A DNA stretch of 64,000 nt from Desulfobacula sp. (GTDB lineage Bacteria > Desulfobacterota > Desulfobacteria > Desulfobacterales > Desulfobacteraceae). Each line of letters starts with the position of its first letter. Position 1 is the stretch's first letter. The DNA lies in NCBI GenBank assembly GCA_023701135.1, contig JAMPXP010000012.1, forward strand, positions 101,100-165,099. The letters run 5' to 3'. A program made the position numbers and the translations under genes. Shown piece after piece: positions 46,933 through 55,812 of this stretch. The notes below the pieces were generated by a model. It worked only from the letters and a program-made list of their open reading frames with translations, was not told the origin of the DNA and made no database searches.

Positions 46933-49212
46933 ATGGAGAAAAGAACACTACAGAAAAAAGGGTTGGTTTTTAAGCTCCTTATTCCTGTAGGTTTGGTTCT
47001 TTTTATCAGTATTTTCCTCTGGTCCCGGGTGACCATCAACATCCAGGAAAAGACCCTGATTGAAAAAGCGGTCTCGGATGTTGATAAATTCTGCAATACG
47101 GTCTTGAATTTCACCTGGTTTGCCATGCTTCACAACCCCAATAAAGACATGCTGGATGTCTTAAAAAGCATGTCTGAATATAATAGAATTGAAACCATAA
47201 GGCTCTATGACGCCCACGGGAAAATTAAATTTTCAAACAACAGTAAAGAAATCCACTCCTTTGCCGAAAAAACCGATGTGGCTTGCAAGACCTGCCATTT
47301 TGGAGACACTCCGGTCATGAAGACCGACATCAAGGAGCGCATCCGGATTTTCGAATCACCTGAAGGGGAACTTCTCCTGGGCATTATCAATCCCATCCTC
47401 AATGAACCGGGGTGCTCAACGGCCCAATGCCACTACCATCCAAGTGATGCCAAAAAAATCGGCACCCTGGATGTCATTGTTTCCTTGAAAAGTATCAAAA
47501 CCGCCATCGGATCCATAAAAAAACTCTCAGCCTGGACAGCCGTCTATCTTTTTACGGTCCTGTGCCTGACCATCTGGTTCTGTATCTCCCGCCTGGTAAC
47601 CAATCCCATCAACAAACTCATCCGGCAGACCGACCTCATCGGCAAAGGGACCTACCAGAACGATTTCACCACCCCGGCCCAGCGCGATGAAATCGGCCAG
47701 TTATCCCTGGCCATAAACGATATGGGCGAAAAGATAAAGACCAAACAGGATGAGCTGAACAAACAGAAAGACCGCTACCAGAACCTCTTTGATCAGGTGC
47801 CCTGTACCATTACCGTCCAGAGCAGGGATTACAAACTGATCGAATTCAACAAAGAGTTTTCAAAAAAATTCCAGCCTGAATACGGGGATCATTGTTATTC
47901 TGCCTATAAGAATCTCAGTCAGAAATGCATCAACTGCCCGGTGGAAAGGACATTTACCGACGGACAGTCCCATTTCAGCGAAGAATCCGGTATTAACAAG
48001 GACGGGACCATTGCCCACTGGTTTGTGAAAACCGCCCCCTTAAAAGATGAAAGCGGCCATATTGTGGCTGCCATGGAAATGAGCATTGATATTTCAAGGA
48101 GAAAAAGGCTCGAAGGCATCGTCAAAGATTCCGAACGGAAATATCAGGCCATTTTTGAGAGTATCCCCAACCCCATATTTATCCTGGATATGGACCGTTA
48201 TATCATCCTCAACTGCAACAACAGCGCCTTGAATTTATATGGATATACCAAGGAAGAGATTGAAAACAAAGATTTTTCCATCCTTTTCCCCACCGCTGAA
48301 AAATTTAAGAACTTTAAAACCCAGGTCCAAAAACCCTTTCATGAACGGCTGGTTCATCTGAAAAAAACCGGGGAAACCCTTTATGTCAACATCTGGGTCA
48401 GTCCTGCGGAATTCACGGAACAAACCGTGCTTCTGGTAACCGTCATTGATATCACCCTGTCCATTGAAACAGAGCAGCAGCTCATCCAGGCGGGAAAGAT
48501 GGCAACCCTGGGAGAAATGGCCACCGGGGTGGCCCATGAACTGAACCAGCCCCTGTCCGTCATCAAGACCGCATCCAGCTTCATATCCAGGAAGCTGAAA
48601 AAAAATGAGCCCATTGACCCGAATATTTTAAACACCCTTGCAGAAGAGATTGAAAATCATGTGGACCGGGCATCCAAAATCACCAACCATATGCGTCTTT
48701 TCGGCAGAAAATCGGATTTTTCAAAGGAACCCGTCAATATCAACGACACCCTGAAGCGGGCCTTTGATATATTCAGCCAGCAGCTCAAATTAAGAGAAAT
48801 CACGGTCAGATGGGAGATTGACGAAAACCTTCCCCTGATCCTGGCTGACCCGGTCCGGTTGGAACAGGTATTCATCAACCTTCTCATCAATGCAAGGGAT
48901 GCCATCGTGGCCCGGGCCGAAAGCCAGGAAGAGGGAGTTCCCCGGCAGATCACCATCACCACCTCCTCCCATGAAGAAATGGTAACGGCAAGTATTGCAG
49001 ACACGGGCACAGGGATTCCGACAGAGCTGATGGATAAAATTTTCGAGCCTTTTTTTACGACCAAAAAAGTCGGAGAAGGTACAGGCCTGGGCCTTTCCAT
49101 CAGTTATGGCATCATCAGGGAATCCGGCGGGGATATCAGTGTCAAAAACAATCCCCAGGGCGGCGCTGTTTTTTCTCTGCGGTTTAAAATGGACAAGGGG
49201 AGGGCAAAATGA
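46933..49212 (+). CDS. Membrane sensor histidine kinase with two c-type haem motifs in the periplasmic domain
   Basis: A 759-residue kinase. Transmembrane segments lie at about 12-32 and 200-222. The periplasmic domain between them has CKTCH (118-122) and CSTAQCH (161-167), a CX2CH and a CX4CH haem c attachment motif. HAMP follows (about 220-275), then two PAS domains (about 285-400, with cysteines in QKCINCPVERT, and 405-520), HisKA (GVAHELNQPLSVIKTAS) and HATPase_c (NLLINARDAI, DTGTGIP, GTGLGLSISYGI). It should sense redox state or a haem ligand in the periplasm. It overlaps the next regulator/kinase gene by four bases. Confidence 0.88.
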   Translation: MEKRTLQKKGLVFKLLIPVGLVLFISIFLWSRVTINIQEKTLIEKAVSDVDKFCNTVLNFTWFAMLHNPNKDMLDVLKSMSEYNRIETIRLYDAHGKIKFSNNSKEIHSFAEKTDVACKTCHFGDTPVMKTDIKERIRIFESPEGELLLGIINPILNEPGCSTAQCHYHPSDAKKIGTLDVIVSLKSIKTAIGSIKKLSAWTAVYLFTVLCLTIWFCISRLVTNPINKLIRQTDLIGKGTYQNDFTTPAQRDEIGQLSLAINDMGEKIKTKQDELNKQKDRYQNLFDQVPCTITVQSRDYKLIEFNKEFSKKFQPEYGDHCYSAYKNLSQKCINCPVERTFTDGQSHFSEESGINKDGTIAHWFVKTAPLKDESGHIVAAMEMSIDISRRKRLEGIVKDSERKYQAIFESIPNPIFILDMDRYIILNCNNSALNLYGYTKEEIENKDFSILFPTAEKFKNFKTQVQKPFHERLVHLKKTGETLYVNIWVSPAEFTEQTVLLVTVIDITLSIETEQQLIQAGKMATLGEMATGVAHELNQPLSVIKTASSFISRKLKKNEPIDPNILNTLAEEIENHVDRASKITNHMRLFGRKSDFSKEPVNINDTLKRAFDIFSQQLKLREITVRWEIDENLPLILADPVRLEQVFINLLINARDAIVARAESQEEGVPRQITITTSSHEEMVTASIADTGTGIPTELMDKIFEPFFTTKKVGEGTGLGLSISYGIIRESGGDISVKNNPQGGAVFSLRFKMDKGRAK

Positions 49213-50378
49213 ATACCAGCCCCATGAATCCTTTAAAAATTCTTCTGGTGGATGATGAGGACGGTATCCGCAAAGTCTTGAAAATCACCCTTGAATCGGC
49301 CGGATATAGGATTCTGACGGCGCCGGACGGTGAAACCGGGCTGGATATCTTTGTCCGTGAAGCCCCGGACCTTGTGATCACGGATATTAAAATGCCGGGC
49401 ATTGACGGGATTGAGCTGCTAAAGCGGATTAAACACCTGAACCCTGAAACCGAAGTCATCATGATCACAGGCCATGGCGACATGGATCTGGCCGTTAAGA
49501 GCCTTCAGTATGAAGCAGCGGATTTTATCACCAAACCCATTGACAGCCTGGATCTAGAATCCGCCATCCAAAAGGCCCAGGACCGGATGGCCATCAGCCG
49601 CAATATCAAAACCTATATGGAAGATCTTAAAATCCTTGTGGAGGAGAAAGACAAAAAGCTCAATGAATCTGAAAAGCTGGCGACCATCGGCCAGACCATT
49701 GCCGGCATGTCCCATGCCATTAAAAATATTGCCGGCGGCCTCAAGGGAAGTTCCTTTATCCTGGAACAGGGGATTGAACACGAAAACCGGCAGTATTTAA
49801 AACAAGGCTGGGAAATGATGAAGGGAAATATTGACAAAATCACCAAACTCTCCCTGGATCTTTTAAATTATGCCAAAACCACCCGGCTGAATTTCCAACT
49901 GGAAAACCCCAACACGCCGGCCCGGGAAATTGTTCAGCTCATGACCCATAAGGCAAAAGAAAAAAAAATCAATTTTAAATTTCTCCCCTCTCCTGAGAAA
50001 AAAATGGCCTTGATGGACTCCGACGCCATCCACAATTGCCTCTTAAATCTTGTCGCCAATGCCTTTGATGCCTTTGATGAATCTTTGGACCCAGAGGGCC
50101 AAAAGCAGGATGGACCAAGACAGGTGACGCTCGGCATCACGGCACAGGAAAAAGAAATCGTCTACCAGGTAAAAGACACCGGCGCCGGGATGAGTGAGCC
50201 GGTAGCGGCTTCCCTGTTTAAGGAATTTATTACCACCAAGGGGGTTAACGGAACCGGATTCGGCCTCATGACCACCAAAAAAATCATAGAGGAACACCAT
50301 GGGAACATCCGCTTTCGCACCGAACCCGGCAAAGGATCTGAATTTATCATTCGGATTCCTTTAAGAACAAAGGGGTGA
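49209..50378 (+). CDS. Receiver-histidine kinase hybrid (REC-HisKA-HATPase)
   Basis: A 389-residue soluble protein. The receiver (about 8-125) has LVDDEDGIRK, VITDIKMPGIDG and TKPIDSLDLE. A coiled linker leads to an H-box, AGMSHAIKNIAGGLKGSSF, and HATPase_c with NLVANAFDAFD, DTGAGMSEP and GTGFGLMTTKKI. It probably receives phosphate from the haem-motif kinase encoded just upstream. It has no DNA-binding output. Confidence 0.85.
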   Translation: MNTSPMNPLKILLVDDEDGIRKVLKITLESAGYRILTAPDGETGLDIFVREAPDLVITDIKMPGIDGIELLKRIKHLNPETEVIMITGHGDMDLAVKSLQYEAADFITKPIDSLDLESAIQKAQDRMAISRNIKTYMEDLKILVEEKDKKLNESEKLATIGQTIAGMSHAIKNIAGGLKGSSFILEQGIEHENRQYLKQGWEMMKGNIDKITKLSLDLLNYAKTTRLNFQLENPNTPAREIVQLMTHKAKEKKINFKFLPSPEKKMALMDSDAIHNCLLNLVANAFDAFDESLDPEGQKQDGPRQVTLGITAQEKEIVYQVKDTGAGMSEPVAASLFKEFITTKGVNGTGFGLMTTKKIIEEHHGNIRFRTEPGKGSEFIIRIPLRTKG

Positions 50379-50391
50379 AAGGAGAGCTGCC

Positions 50392-50928
50392 ATGGAAAAA
50401 ATTTTCATTGATTCATACGGAAACCTCCTGAAGAAGGGTGTAAAACAGGCCGGACCGGCGCTGAAACTGCTGGGAAACCCCATTGAACTGGATAAGGCCT
50501 TTACCTTGAGATCTTTTCTGCTGATGATCCGCCGCTATCCTGAACTGAAAAACCTCAGCGCAATCCTTGACTCTCTGCTTGAAATTATTTCAGAGAATGA
50601 TAGTGTAGGAGATAAAATCAACGATATCGAATCCCTGGTGTTTTACAAAACCATTGAAATCCAGGGATTCCCCGGAAAACCGAAATTAACCGTGTATAAC
50701 AGCTTGAAAGGAGTCATCCAAAAAAAAACAAAAGACCTAAAATTTTTTCATCCTGAAGCTTTGCTGGACCACACATTAACCCTGGGAAATCTGAAACATA
50801 TTGTTTTTGGGGATAAGGAGGACATTTTCGAGTATGAGACGGTTTACACACTGTTTGAGCTCGTGGAAGGGGTTGCCTGGGAATTGTCTTTTAATTTTAA
50901 CCCGTTACAATGTTCCATAAGGAGGTAA
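50392..50928 (+). CDS. Uncharacterised 178-residue protein
   Basis: I do not recognise this family. It is a soluble, mostly helical protein with no signal peptide, no membrane segment and one cysteine. AGGAGAGCTGCC precedes the ATG. It sits between a kinase gene and a universal stress protein gene in one operon; its stop codon overlaps the ribosome site of the next gene. A signalling adaptor role is possible but has no sequence support. Confidence 0.7.
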   Translation: MEKIFIDSYGNLLKKGVKQAGPALKLLGNPIELDKAFTLRSFLLMIRRYPELKNLSAILDSLLEIISENDSVGDKINDIESLVFYKTIEIQGFPGKPKLTVYNSLKGVIQKKTKDLKFFHPEALLDHTLTLGNLKHIVFGDKEDIFEYETVYTLFELVEGVAWELSFNFNPLQCSIRR

Positions 50929-50930
50929 CT

Positions 50931-51845
50931 ATGTTTAAGAAAATACTATTTGCCACAACCGCTTCTCCTGCCTGTGATGCGGCTGCAAAAATTGCTTTTG
51001 AGCTGGCCGAAAAATACAAATCCGAACTGGTTCTTTATCATGCGTTTGGCGTCCCTTCCCATGGGGGAAGTTTCTCCGTGAGGGACTATGTCACCGGGGA
51101 AGAAGATAATCTGGGTCCTGAATATATTGAATTTGTCAAGGATGAAATGAAAACCACCTATGAGGCCCTGATTCAAAAATACGGGAATCCCAGAATTGAG
51201 GCCCTTGCCGGGATACCATCCACCGAGATCCTGAGATTCGCCAGAAAAGAGGATGTGGATCTCATCATCATGGGAGCCCATACCCGGCAGGATGAAACCG
51301 GCTCGGCCAGGTTCCGGGGGATCGTGGGCACCACCATGCAGAAAGTGGCCCAGAAGGCCCGATGCCCGGTTCTCATTATCAGCAGGCCCTGTGAAACCTG
51401 TTTCTGGTATTTCAATAAAATCATTTTTGGGACCGATTTTTCAAAGGCCTCCATGGCCGCCTTTCAATTTGCCTATAAGATGGCCGCATTTATCGGGTGC
51501 AAGCTTTATATTTTCCATGCCCTGGATATGGGAACCTCCCAGGCCGGGGTATCACCCGGACAAAAATCCATTGAAGACCGCATAAAAGCGGCCAAGGCAA
51601 GAATCGAAACCGAATATGTATCCCGGATGAAGGATTTTGACAATTATGACATCACCATCTGGGAAGGCACCCCCTATGTCGAGCTCCTGAAATTTGCCCG
51701 GGAAACCAGCGGCGACCTCATCGTCATGGCCCATCATACAAAGGACATTGATCCTGAGGAAGCCCTTCTGGGGTCCACCGTTGAACAGGTGGTCCTCAGA
51801 TCGGCCTGCCCTGTGGCCAGCGTGAACAGGGACGATAAATTATAG
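50931..51845 (+). CDS. Universal stress protein with two UspA domains
   Basis: A 304-residue tandem UspA protein. Domain one begins MFKKILFATTASPACDAAAKIA and has LIIMGAHTRQDETGSARFRGIVGTTMQKV, close to the ATP-binding glycine motif. Domain two has IIFGTDFSKASMAAFQFAY and LIVMAHHTKDIDPEEALLGSTVEQV. AAGGAGG lies six bases before ATG 50931; a longer frame from 50910 lacks such a site. It is a paralogue of the protein at 45.7 kb. Confidence 0.9.
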   Translation: MFKKILFATTASPACDAAAKIAFELAEKYKSELVLYHAFGVPSHGGSFSVRDYVTGEEDNLGPEYIEFVKDEMKTTYEALIQKYGNPRIEALAGIPSTEILRFARKEDVDLIIMGAHTRQDETGSARFRGIVGTTMQKVAQKARCPVLIISRPCETCFWYFNKIIFGTDFSKASMAAFQFAYKMAAFIGCKLYIFHALDMGTSQAGVSPGQKSIEDRIKAAKARIETEYVSRMKDFDNYDITIWEGTPYVELLKFARETSGDLIVMAHHTKDIDPEEALLGSTVEQVVLRSACPVASVNRDDKL

Positions 51846-51859
51846 ACCGGGGTGGTCCC

Positions 51860-52291
51860 ATGACCCAGGGAAAAGAATTGCCAAAGGTTCTGATCCTTGA
51901 GGATGAGATGCAGATGCGGTTTTATCTCATGACCCTGGTCAAATCCATGGGGTATGACCCTATCCTGGCAAAGGACGGCTCAGAGGGGCTTGATGTTCTC
52001 AAACAGATCAGGCCCTCGGCCCTTATTCTGGATATCATGATGCCAAAAAAAGGCGGATGCCTGGTTTACCAGGAAATAGCCGCCTGCCCGGAATATAAGG
52101 ATCTTCCCGTTATCTTTTTTTCTGGGGTGGATCGGAATGCCTTTTTTCATTATATCAAAATGCTGAATGTGACCCTTGAACACCCTGTGCCCGAACCTGA
52201 AATTTATGTTGCAAAAGATGCTGATCCCGAATATCTTAAAATGGTCATTAGAACCTGTGTAGAAAAAAATTATCCAAAACCGGATCACTAG
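51860..52291 (+). CDS. Stand-alone receiver protein
   Basis: A 143-residue single-domain response regulator: LILEDEMQMRFYL acidic pocket, ALILDIMMPKKGG phospho-acceptor. The carboxy part departs from the norm: the conserved Lys-Pro pair is replaced by EIYVAKDADPEYL after an inserted segment. It is encoded between a UspA gene and a receiver-kinase gene with short gaps. Confidence 0.85.
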   Translation: MTQGKELPKVLILEDEMQMRFYLMTLVKSMGYDPILAKDGSEGLDVLKQIRPSALILDIMMPKKGGCLVYQEIAACPEYKDLPVIFFSGVDRNAFFHYIKMLNVTLEHPVPEPEIYVAKDADPEYLKMVIRTCVEKNYPKPDH

Positions 52292-52303
52292 ATGGGGATA
52301 CGC

Positions 52304-53776
52304 ATGGCAACCAAAATTCTCCTGGCTGATGATGAAGAAGGCATCCGGAAGGTCCTGACCATTTATCTCAAGGATGCGGGATATGAGGTTATTACGGCGG
52401 AAGACGGACAAAAGGCAGCTCTCCTTTCAGACACCACGTCGCCGGACATTGTTCTTACCGATATCCGCATGCCGGGAATGGACGGCCTTTCACTTTTAAA
52501 ACACATTAAAACAAACAGACCCGATACGGAAGTCATCATGATCACGGGCCACGGGGACTATAAGCTGGCCATTGAAAGCCTGAAGCTGGATGCCGTTGAT
52601 TTTATCCCCAAACCCATTGACAACGACGTCCTGGATATTGCCCTGAAGCGGGCCTGCGACAGGATTGAAAACCGGAAAAAGATACAGTCCTATACCCGGG
52701 ATCTTGAGTCCCTTGTCCGGGAAAAAACCCAAAAACTCACGGAATCGGAAAAACGATATGTTCAGTTGTTCAATGAAGCACCCTGCTATATAACGGTCCA
52801 GGACAGGGATCTGAATATCATCGAAACCAACCGCATATTCCGGGAACATTTCCACTTTCCGGGCAAAAAAAATTTCTGCTATACCATCTACAAGGGAAGG
52901 GATGGTGCCTGCCCCGACTGTCCGGTGCTCAAAACCTTTAAGGACGGCAAATCCCACAGGGCTGAATTTGAAGTCCGTTTAAAGGACGGCAGCATAAAAG
53001 ACATCTATGTTCAGACCTCGGCCATAACCGATGATTCAGGGAAGATCACCCATGTCATGGAAATGTCCACCGATGTGACCCTGATCCATGAACTCCAGGA
53101 CCACCTGGCTGCCCTCGGACTTCATATCGGTGCGGTGTCCCACGGATTGAAACAGGTCCTGACGGGCCTGGACGGCGGCTCCTACCTCATTGATTCAGGC
53201 CTTGACAAGGGGAATACCGCGCTCATCAAAGAAGGCTGGGCCATTGTCCGGGAAAAGATGTCCAAAACCCGACAAATGGTTCTGGATATCCTCTATCATA
53301 CCAAAAAAAGGGAGCCGGACCGGTCCATGGTTCTTCTCAAGGATCTTATCAACGAAATGGCCTCCATCATCAAACCCAAGGCCGACAAGGAAAAGGTCCG
53401 GCTGGACATTGACTTTCCAGAAGAGGCCGTCAGCCTTTATATTGATAAAACCGCCATCTTCTCGGCCTTTATGAGTATTCTTGAAAACGCCGTGGAAGCC
53501 TGTGCCTCCGGAAAAAATAAAGGGGGCCTGATCCGGTTTACCACTCGGATCCAAGCCCCCCACCTCATTTTTTCCATCCAGGACAACGGCAAGGGAATCG
53601 AGGAAGGCAAAAAGGACAAACTCTTTGACCTCTTCTATTCCGACAAGGGAAACAAGGGAACAGGCCTCGGTCTTTTCATCGCTTCAAGATCCATCAAACA
53701 GCATGGCGGAACCATCTCTGTCCAATCCAAAGTAAACCAATACACCGAATTCACCATTACCCTTCCCCTGGGTTGA
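52304..53776 (+). CDS. Receiver-PAS-histidine kinase hybrid
   Basis: A 490-residue soluble protein: receiver (ILLADDEEGIRK, VLTDIRMPGMDG, PKPIDNDVLD), PAS (about 155-275, with cysteines FCYTIYKGRDGACPDCP), a kinase core with an atypical H-box AVSHGLKQVLTGLDGGSY and HATPase_c (ILENAVEAC, DNGKGIEE, GTGLGLFIASRS). The CPDC pattern in the PAS resembles that of the haem-motif kinase (CINCP), which hints at a common redox or metal site. GGGGAT lies before ATG 52304; an ATG at 52292 overlaps it. It is the last gene of the rightward operon, 19 bases from the opposing dctM stop. Confidence 0.86.
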   Translation: MATKILLADDEEGIRKVLTIYLKDAGYEVITAEDGQKAALLSDTTSPDIVLTDIRMPGMDGLSLLKHIKTNRPDTEVIMITGHGDYKLAIESLKLDAVDFIPKPIDNDVLDIALKRACDRIENRKKIQSYTRDLESLVREKTQKLTESEKRYVQLFNEAPCYITVQDRDLNIIETNRIFREHFHFPGKKNFCYTIYKGRDGACPDCPVLKTFKDGKSHRAEFEVRLKDGSIKDIYVQTSAITDDSGKITHVMEMSTDVTLIHELQDHLAALGLHIGAVSHGLKQVLTGLDGGSYLIDSGLDKGNTALIKEGWAIVREKMSKTRQMVLDILYHTKKREPDRSMVLLKDLINEMASIIKPKADKEKVRLDIDFPEEAVSLYIDKTAIFSAFMSILENAVEACASGKNKGGLIRFTTRIQAPHLIFSIQDNGKGIEEGKKDKLFDLFYSDKGNKGTGLGLFIASRSIKQHGGTISVQSKVNQYTEFTITLPLG

Positions 53777-53795
53777 TCAAACCCTCTCTTCGCTG

Positions 53796-55121
53796 TTATT
53801 TGCCGAAATAGGCATTGGGCAGCCATAAAGCAATCTCCGGGAACAGCATGACCATAACCAATCCAAACACCATGACAAAGACAAAGGGCACAATGGACCG
53901 GTAAATATCCGCCAGTGTTACATCCGGCGGGGCCATGGCCTTCATCAGGAACAAATTGTACCCGAAGGGAGGGGTGATATAGGCGATCTGGCAGGTGATG
54001 GTATACAGAACCCCATACCAGACCGGATCAAACCCCAGGCTCATGATCAAGGGAATATAAAGCGGCGCCACAATGATGAGCATGGCCGTATCATCGAGAA
54101 ACATCCCCATGATGATATAGGAAATCTGCATCATGATCAGCACACCCCATGGGCTCAGATGCCACTGGTCAAGGAACAGGGCCTTGATGGCATGCACGGC
54201 GCCCAGCCCGTCAAACACGGCTCCGAAACACAGGGCCGCCAGGATGACCCACATGAACATGCAACTGACACTCAGGGTATTGCGCAATGTGTCCTGCATG
54301 ACCTTTTTGGTTAACCGGCGTTTGAAAACCGCGGCCAGGGTGGTGGCGGCTGCACCGGCCGCCGAGCACTCGACCAGGCTGGTGACACCCATGAGGAAAA
54401 GCCCGGTCATGGTGACAATAATGACCACGGGAATGATCCCGGCCCGCAGCAGGACAAACCTTTCCTTCCAGGTGATCTGCTGCCGTTCTTCCAGGGTCAG
54501 GGCCGGTCCTAGGGCCGGATTCAGGTGACATCGGACAAGAATATAGAGGATAAACAGGGCAGCCAGCAAAAGACCCGGGAAAACCCCGGCCATCCATAAA
54601 CGGCCCACATTCTGCCGGGCGATCATGCCGTAGAGAACCAGGACCACGCTGGGCGGGATCATGATGCCCAGGGAGCTGCCGGCCTGGATGACGCCGCTGA
54701 CCATGATCTTGTCATATTTGCGTTTCATCATTTCCGGCATGGCGATAGTGGCTCCGATGGCCATGCCGGCTACGCTGAGGCCGTTCATGGCGGAGATGGC
54801 CACCATCAGACCGATGGTGCCCACGGCCAGACCGCCGTTGACCGGGCCTGTCCAGACGTGGAACATGCGGTAGAGGTCGCTGGCGATGCCGGATTCGGAA
54901 AACATATACCCCATATAAATAAACAGGGGCAGGGTCAGGAGGGGATACCAGTTCAGCAGGATAAAGCTGGCGTTGAAGGGCATTTCCACCCCCCCGTTCC
55001 CCCAGAGGAGAAGCGAGAAAAAGGCGGCCACGCCGCCGATGGCGGCAAATACCCGCTGTCCGGTAAGGAGCATAAGGCCCATGGAAGAAAAGATTAAGAT
55101 AGCGATCAATCCGTGACTCAT
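53796..55121 (-). CDS. dctM: TRAP transporter large permease DctM
   Basis: A 441-residue membrane protein with about 12 hydrophobic segments, matching the DctM family. Conserved segments include PLFIYMGYMFSESGIASDLY near the start, ASSLGIMIPPSVVLVLYGMIA and FLDDTAMLIIVAPLYIP. DctM is the ion-coupled translocator for carboxylates or related acids. ATG 55121 follows GGGGGGA; a longer frame to 55169 reads into dctQ. Confidence 0.95.
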   Translation of the reverse strand: MSHGLIAILIFSSMGLMLLTGQRVFAAIGGVAAFFSLLLWGNGGVEMPFNASFILLNWYPLLTLPLFIYMGYMFSESGIASDLYRMFHVWTGPVNGGLAVGTIGLMVAISAMNGLSVAGMAIGATIAMPEMMKRKYDKIMVSGVIQAGSSLGIMIPPSVVLVLYGMIARQNVGRLWMAGVFPGLLLAALFILYILVRCHLNPALGPALTLEERQQITWKERFVLLRAGIIPVVIIVTMTGLFLMGVTSLVECSAAGAAATTLAAVFKRRLTKKVMQDTLRNTLSVSCMFMWVILAALCFGAVFDGLGAVHAIKALFLDQWHLSPWGVLIMMQISYIIMGMFLDDTAMLIIVAPLYIPLIMSLGFDPVWYGVLYTITCQIAYITPPFGYNLFLMKAMAPPDVTLADIYRSIVPFVFVMVFGLVMVMLFPEIALWLPNAYFGK

Positions 55122-55122
55122 T

Positions 55123-55629
55123 TTATTTTTCCCCCCTGGCTCTGGATAAATCCTTGAACCATTCCGCAATGGTCTGCAAGAGCATCAGAAAAATCCCGAT
55201 GGTCATGATGATTTTGATGGGCACCAGGGGTGGACCCCAGGGCGTATAGCTTTTCTGTTTGTATTCAATGGCGTATTGAAGGCTGGAAATGGAACCGATA
55301 AAAAGCACCACCATATAAAAGATCAGGATGGGCCCGGTGACGAGATCGGCAACTGCCTTTCTCTGCTTGGACCATCGCCCGTAAAGCAGGTCCATGCGGA
55401 CATGGCCCTCGATGATCATGGAATACCCGCCGCCCAGCAGATAATAAGCCGCCATGACAAACTGGGCCACTTCCACGGCCCAGATATGGGGTGTATCAAA
55501 AGCGGTTCTGGATACGGATTCAAACAGCAGGATTCCGCCCATGGCAAAGACCAGATACATTGAAGCCTTCCCCACAACCGTATTGACGGCCTCAACGGAG
55601 TTTACAAAAATCTTGATAGGTTTAAGCAT
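55123..55629 (-). CDS. dctQ: TRAP transporter small permease DctQ
   Basis: A 168-residue DctQ protein with four transmembrane segments, including the family signature regions SVSRTAFDTPHIWAVEVAQF and GGGYSMIIEGHVRMDLLYGR. It is adjacent to dctM with almost no gap. AAAGGTGCAGT precedes the ATG. Confidence 0.93.
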   Translation of the reverse strand: MLKPIKIFVNSVEAVNTVVGKASMYLVFAMGGILLFESVSRTAFDTPHIWAVEVAQFVMAAYYLLGGGYSMIIEGHVRMDLLYGRWSKQRKAVADLVTGPILIFYMVVLFIGSISSLQYAIEYKQKSYTPWGPPLVPIKIIMTIGIFLMLLQTIAEWFKDLSRARGEK

Positions 55630-55664
55630 ACTGCACCTTTACATTCAATTCTTCTGTACATGAT

Positions 55665-55719
55665 AAAAAAGAGCAATTACTTACACAAGCCTCAATAGAT
55701 CCCTGGTAAGTAATTGCTC
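55665..55719 (-). terminator. Partial terminator between dctP and dctQ
   Basis: On the minus strand GAGCAATTACTTA (55719-55707) pairs perfectly with TAAGTAATTGCTC (55683-55671) around a 23-base loop, followed by TTTTTT (55670-55665). It lies 94 bases after the dctP stop and 36 before the dctQ start. Such an intra-operon hairpin would lower permease expression relative to the binding protein, or protect the dctP mRNA 3' end. Confidence 0.75.
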
Positions 55720-55812
55720 AATCTAGGGTTATTCAGGTACGGCCTTGTCCGGTTTTGATCTGAAGACGGGCACAAGACCGACATCATTGGTTAATGCTCA
55801 ACCGCCGCCGTA

